From Flavobacterium branchiarum (GTDB taxonomy: Bacteria > Bacteroidota > Bacteroidia > Flavobacteriales > Flavobacteriaceae), in assembly GCF_030409845.1 (NCBI RefSeq), contig NZ_JAUFQQ010000005.1:2232001-2296000 (forward strand): a DNA stretch of 64,000 nt, in the 5' to 3' direction. The notes beneath the pieces are model-generated. The model worked only from the letters and a program-made list of their open reading frames with translations. It did not search any database and was not told the DNA's origin. Position numbers and translations under genes: made by a program. Within the stretch, counting starts at the first letter, position 1. Every line of letters starts with the position of its first letter. Below are positions 61,996-64,000 of this stretch, piece after piece.

Positions 61996-63057
61996 TTATA
62001 GGTTTGCAACTAGCCAATCTCCAACTTCGCTGGTTTTGTACGCTTTGGTTCCTTTTGGGGCTAAATCTTCTGTAACAATTCCTTGTTCAAGTGATTTATT
62101 AACAACTGCTCTAATTGCTTCTGCTTCGTCTTTTAGTCCAAAAGCATCTTCAAACATCATGGCTGCAGATAATACAGTAGCCAATGGATTAGCAATATTT
62201 AATCCTGTTGCTTGTGGGTAAGAACCATGAATTGGCTCGTACAATGAAGTATGTTCACCAACAGATGCAGAGGGCATTAATCCCATTGAACCTGAAATTA
62301 CAGATGCTTCATCAGTTAAGATATCTCCAAATAAGTTTTCTGTAATTAATACATCATATGAGTTTGGCCATTGTACTAATCGCATTGCAACAGCATCTAC
62401 AAATTCATAAGAAACAGTAACCTCTGGATAATCTTTTTCCATTGCTTGTACCGTTTCTCTCCATAAACGAGATGTTTCTAATACGTTTGCTTTATCTACG
62501 CAACATAATTTTTTACTACGTGTCATTGCTAGTTCAAAGCCTTTTTTAGCCAAACGTTGTACTTCGGCTCTGGTGTAAACACAATTGTCAAAAGCAGTTT
62601 CACCACCATCCTTTCTTCCTTTTTCTCCAAAGTAAATTCCGCCAGTTAATTCTCTTAAGAAAACCAGGTCAGTTCCTTCAATTCTTTCTCTTTTTAAAGG
62701 CGAATTGTCTATTAATGAAGGGAAAGTAAATGTTGGTCGAACATTAGCAAATAACCCTAGTTTTTTACGCATCAGCAATAAACCTTGCTCAGGTCTAACG
62801 GGAGCACTTGGATCATTATCATATTTTGGGTGACCAATTGCTCCAAATAAAACAGCATCTGCTTTCATGCAGATTTCGTGAGTTTCATCTGGATAAGGAA
62901 TTCCAACAGCGTCAATTGCGCAAGCACCTGTAAGTGCTGGTGTCCATGTTATTTCGTGATTGAATTTTTTTGCAATAGCATCAGATAATTTTACAGCTTC
63001 ATTAATTACTTCAGGACCAATTCCGTCTCCTGCTAAAAGGGCTATGTTAAATTTCAT
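61996..63057 (-). CDS. leuB: 3-isopropylmalate dehydrogenase
   Basis: The 353-aa enzyme has the LeuB signatures: LLAGDGIGPEVINEA, the Arg-containing substrate loop LLMRKKLGLFANVRP, ELTGGIYFGEKGRKDGGETAFD, and the metal/NAD segment NLFGDILTDEASVISGSMGLMPSASVG with catalytic Asp residues. The final GSYPQATGLNIANP motif is also present. It oxidises and decarboxylates 3-isopropylmalate in leucine synthesis. It is in the same orientation as the isopropylmalate-synthase-like gene 114 bases upstream. Confidence 0.96.
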   Translation of the reverse strand: MKFNIALLAGDGIGPEVINEAVKLSDAIAKKFNHEITWTPALTGACAIDAVGIPYPDETHEICMKADAVLFGAIGHPKYDNDPSAPVRPEQGLLLMRKKLGLFANVRPTFTFPSLIDNSPLKRERIEGTDLVFLRELTGGIYFGEKGRKDGGETAFDNCVYTRAEVQRLAKKGFELAMTRSKKLCCVDKANVLETSRLWRETVQAMEKDYPEVTVSYEFVDAVAMRLVQWPNSYDVLITENLFGDILTDEASVISGSMGLMPSASVGEHTSLYEPIHGSYPQATGLNIANPLATVLSAAMMFEDAFGLKDEAEAIRAVVNKSLEQGIVTEDLAPKGTKAYKTSEVGDWLVANL

Positions 63058-63096
63058 TATTTATTTTTATTTTTTAAGGTTCAAAGGTTTAGGGTT

Positions 63097-63162
63097 CAAA
63101 GGCACAAAGGTGTTGGATTGAAAGCTTTTTAGTCTTTTTTTCTCTGGAACTTTGTGCCTTTG
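63097..63162. repeat. Inverted repeat between leuB and the synthase gene
   Basis: CAAAGGCACAAAG (63097-63109) and CTTTGTGCCTTTG (63150-63162) are perfect 13-bp arms within GGTTCAAAGG-type words, another short intergenic repeat family. Confidence 0.65.
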
Positions 63163-63171
63163 TCGCTATAT

Positions 63172-64000
63172 TTAAGTAGTTACATTCAGCATTTTTTGAG
63201 TGGCAATAATAGCGGCAACTGTTTGATCAGAATCCAATCCTCTTGTTTTAAATTCTTTTCCGTTATTAATCCAAGTAATAATAGTTTCGCATAATGCATC
63301 AGAACTACTTCCTGGTGGGATTCGAACGGCATAATCAATTAGTTTTGGCAAAGTCAATTTTTTGCTTTTATAGATTTTCGTCAAGGCATTCATAAAGGCA
63401 TCAAATTGGCCATCACCTTGTGCACTTTCTTCTATGAGTTCACCATCTAAATTTAGAGATAAAGTTGTTGATGGTCGCATTCCTTTAGAATGAACAAGCA
63501 TATAAGAGTCAATGGTGATTTTATCCTGATAGGTGTGACTGTTTAAAACGTCAGAAATGATGTATGGTAAATCTTCTTTAGTAACAGTTTCTTTTTTGTC
63601 ACCTAATTCAATAATACGTTGGGTAACCAATTTTAAATCTTGTTGATTTAGTTTTAATCCTAATTCCTGAAGATTTTTTTCGATATTAGCTTTTCCAGAA
63701 GTTTTTCCGAGTGCGTATTTACGTTTTCTTCCAAAGCGTTCTGGGAGTAAATCATTAAAATATAAATTGTTTTTATTGTCGCCATCAGCATGAATTCCTG
63801 CAGTTTGAGTAAATACATTGTCTCCTACAATAGGCTTGTTAGCAGGGATTCTATATCCAGTAAATGTTTCAACTAGTTTACTTACAGAATATAAAGAGGT
63901 TTCTTTGATATTGATGAAGTAGTCTGGCATAAAATCATTTATAACGGCAACTGTACTTTCAAGAGGAGCATTTCCGGCGCGTTCTCCCATTCCGTTTACC
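63172..64000 (-). CDS. 2-isopropylmalate synthase/citramalate synthase family protein, C-terminal part (5' end outside window)
   Basis: The frame is open to the window edge; codons before the first Met read VNG, giving the conserved VNGMGERAGNAPLE of this family, so the gene continues beyond 64000. Visible parts are the end of the catalytic TIM barrel (GDNVFTQTAGIHADGDNKN with the metal-binding His residues), a linker (LGKTSGKANIEKNL), and the LeuA allosteric/dimer domain of about 130 residues up to LDSDQTVAAIIATQKML. Whether the enzyme makes isopropylmalate or citramalate cannot be decided from this part. Its location beside leuB supports branched-chain amino-acid synthesis. Confidence 0.9.
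   Translation of the reverse strand, partial: VNGMGERAGNAPLESTVAVINDFMPDYFINIKETSLYSVSKLVETFTGYRIPANKPIVGDNVFTQTAGIHADGDNKNNLYFNDLLPERFGRKRKYALGKTSGKANIEKNLQELGLKLNQQDLKLVTQRIIELGDKKETVTKEDLPYIISDVLNSHTYQDKITIDSYMLVHSKGMRPSTTLSLNLDGELIEESAQGDGQFDAFMNALTKIYKSKKLTLPKLIDYAVRIPPGSSSDALCETIITWINNGKEFKTRGLDSDQTVAAIIATQKMLNVTT

Overview
The window is AT-rich chromosomal DNA from a member of the Bacteroidota, most likely Flavobacterium or a close relative. The evidence is the gene content (TonB receptor, HPF, RimM/S16, LeuB, Mrp/NifU), promoters of the TTTG-N19/20-TAnnTTTG type, near absence of Shine-Dalgarno sequences, and several families of short 'wordy' intergenic repeats. No rRNA or tRNA gene was recognised.

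Positions 1-31200 are mainly housekeeping and core accessory genes: the 3' end of a TonB-dependent receptor, a secreted prolyl oligopeptidase, a Gfo/Idh/MocA oxidoreductase, an AsmA-like protein, an orphan HNH nuclease, HPF, a flavodoxin-RidA fusion, a lipoprotein with three HGQxGHRCD repeats, TrmB, a LysE exporter and an alkyltransferase-like protein. A histidine kinase and NtrC-type regulator (16128-18802) face an HlyD/ABC/FtsX efflux operon. That operon has a sigma-54-type promoter preceded by two GTTC-N6-GAAC palindromes exactly 22 bp apart. After it come an L,D-transpeptidase, Mrp, NifU, a 2Fe-2S ferredoxin, a GDSL hydrolase, a DUF3050 protein, glutaryl-CoA dehydrogenase and a TPR-AraC regulator.

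Positions 33186-58786 hold a peptide-export (bacteriocin-like RiPP) locus. It contains a divergent 54-aa double-glycine-leader peptide, a C39-like/VKOR/thioredoxin fusion protein, nine tandem Cys-rich peptides with near-identical leaders, a decayed LanC-like gene, a C39 relic, and a peptidase-ABC exporter followed by HlyD. The exporter gene is split. A 15.6-kb integrative mobilizable element (about 40014-55572) lies inside its C39 peptidase domain, between the catalytic His and the catalytic Asp. The flanking 9-bp direct repeats mean that exact excision would restore an in-frame exporter of about 730 aa.

The element carries a CTnDOT-like tyrosine recombinase, a Crp regulator with an SMR efflux pump, two HTH proteins, a DUF3408 protein, a probable oriT, MobA/MobB-like mobilization genes but no type IV secretion genes, and a six-gene defence-like operon. 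The operon order is XRE regulator, type III restriction subunit, methyltransferase, GIY-YIG-like protein, 62-aa protein, and SMC-like ATPase.

Positions 58800-64000 return to core genes: TrmN6-like methyltransferase, RimM, S16, a DUF6252-type lipoprotein, an RRM protein, LeuB, and the 3' end of an isopropylmalate-synthase-family gene that runs off the right edge.
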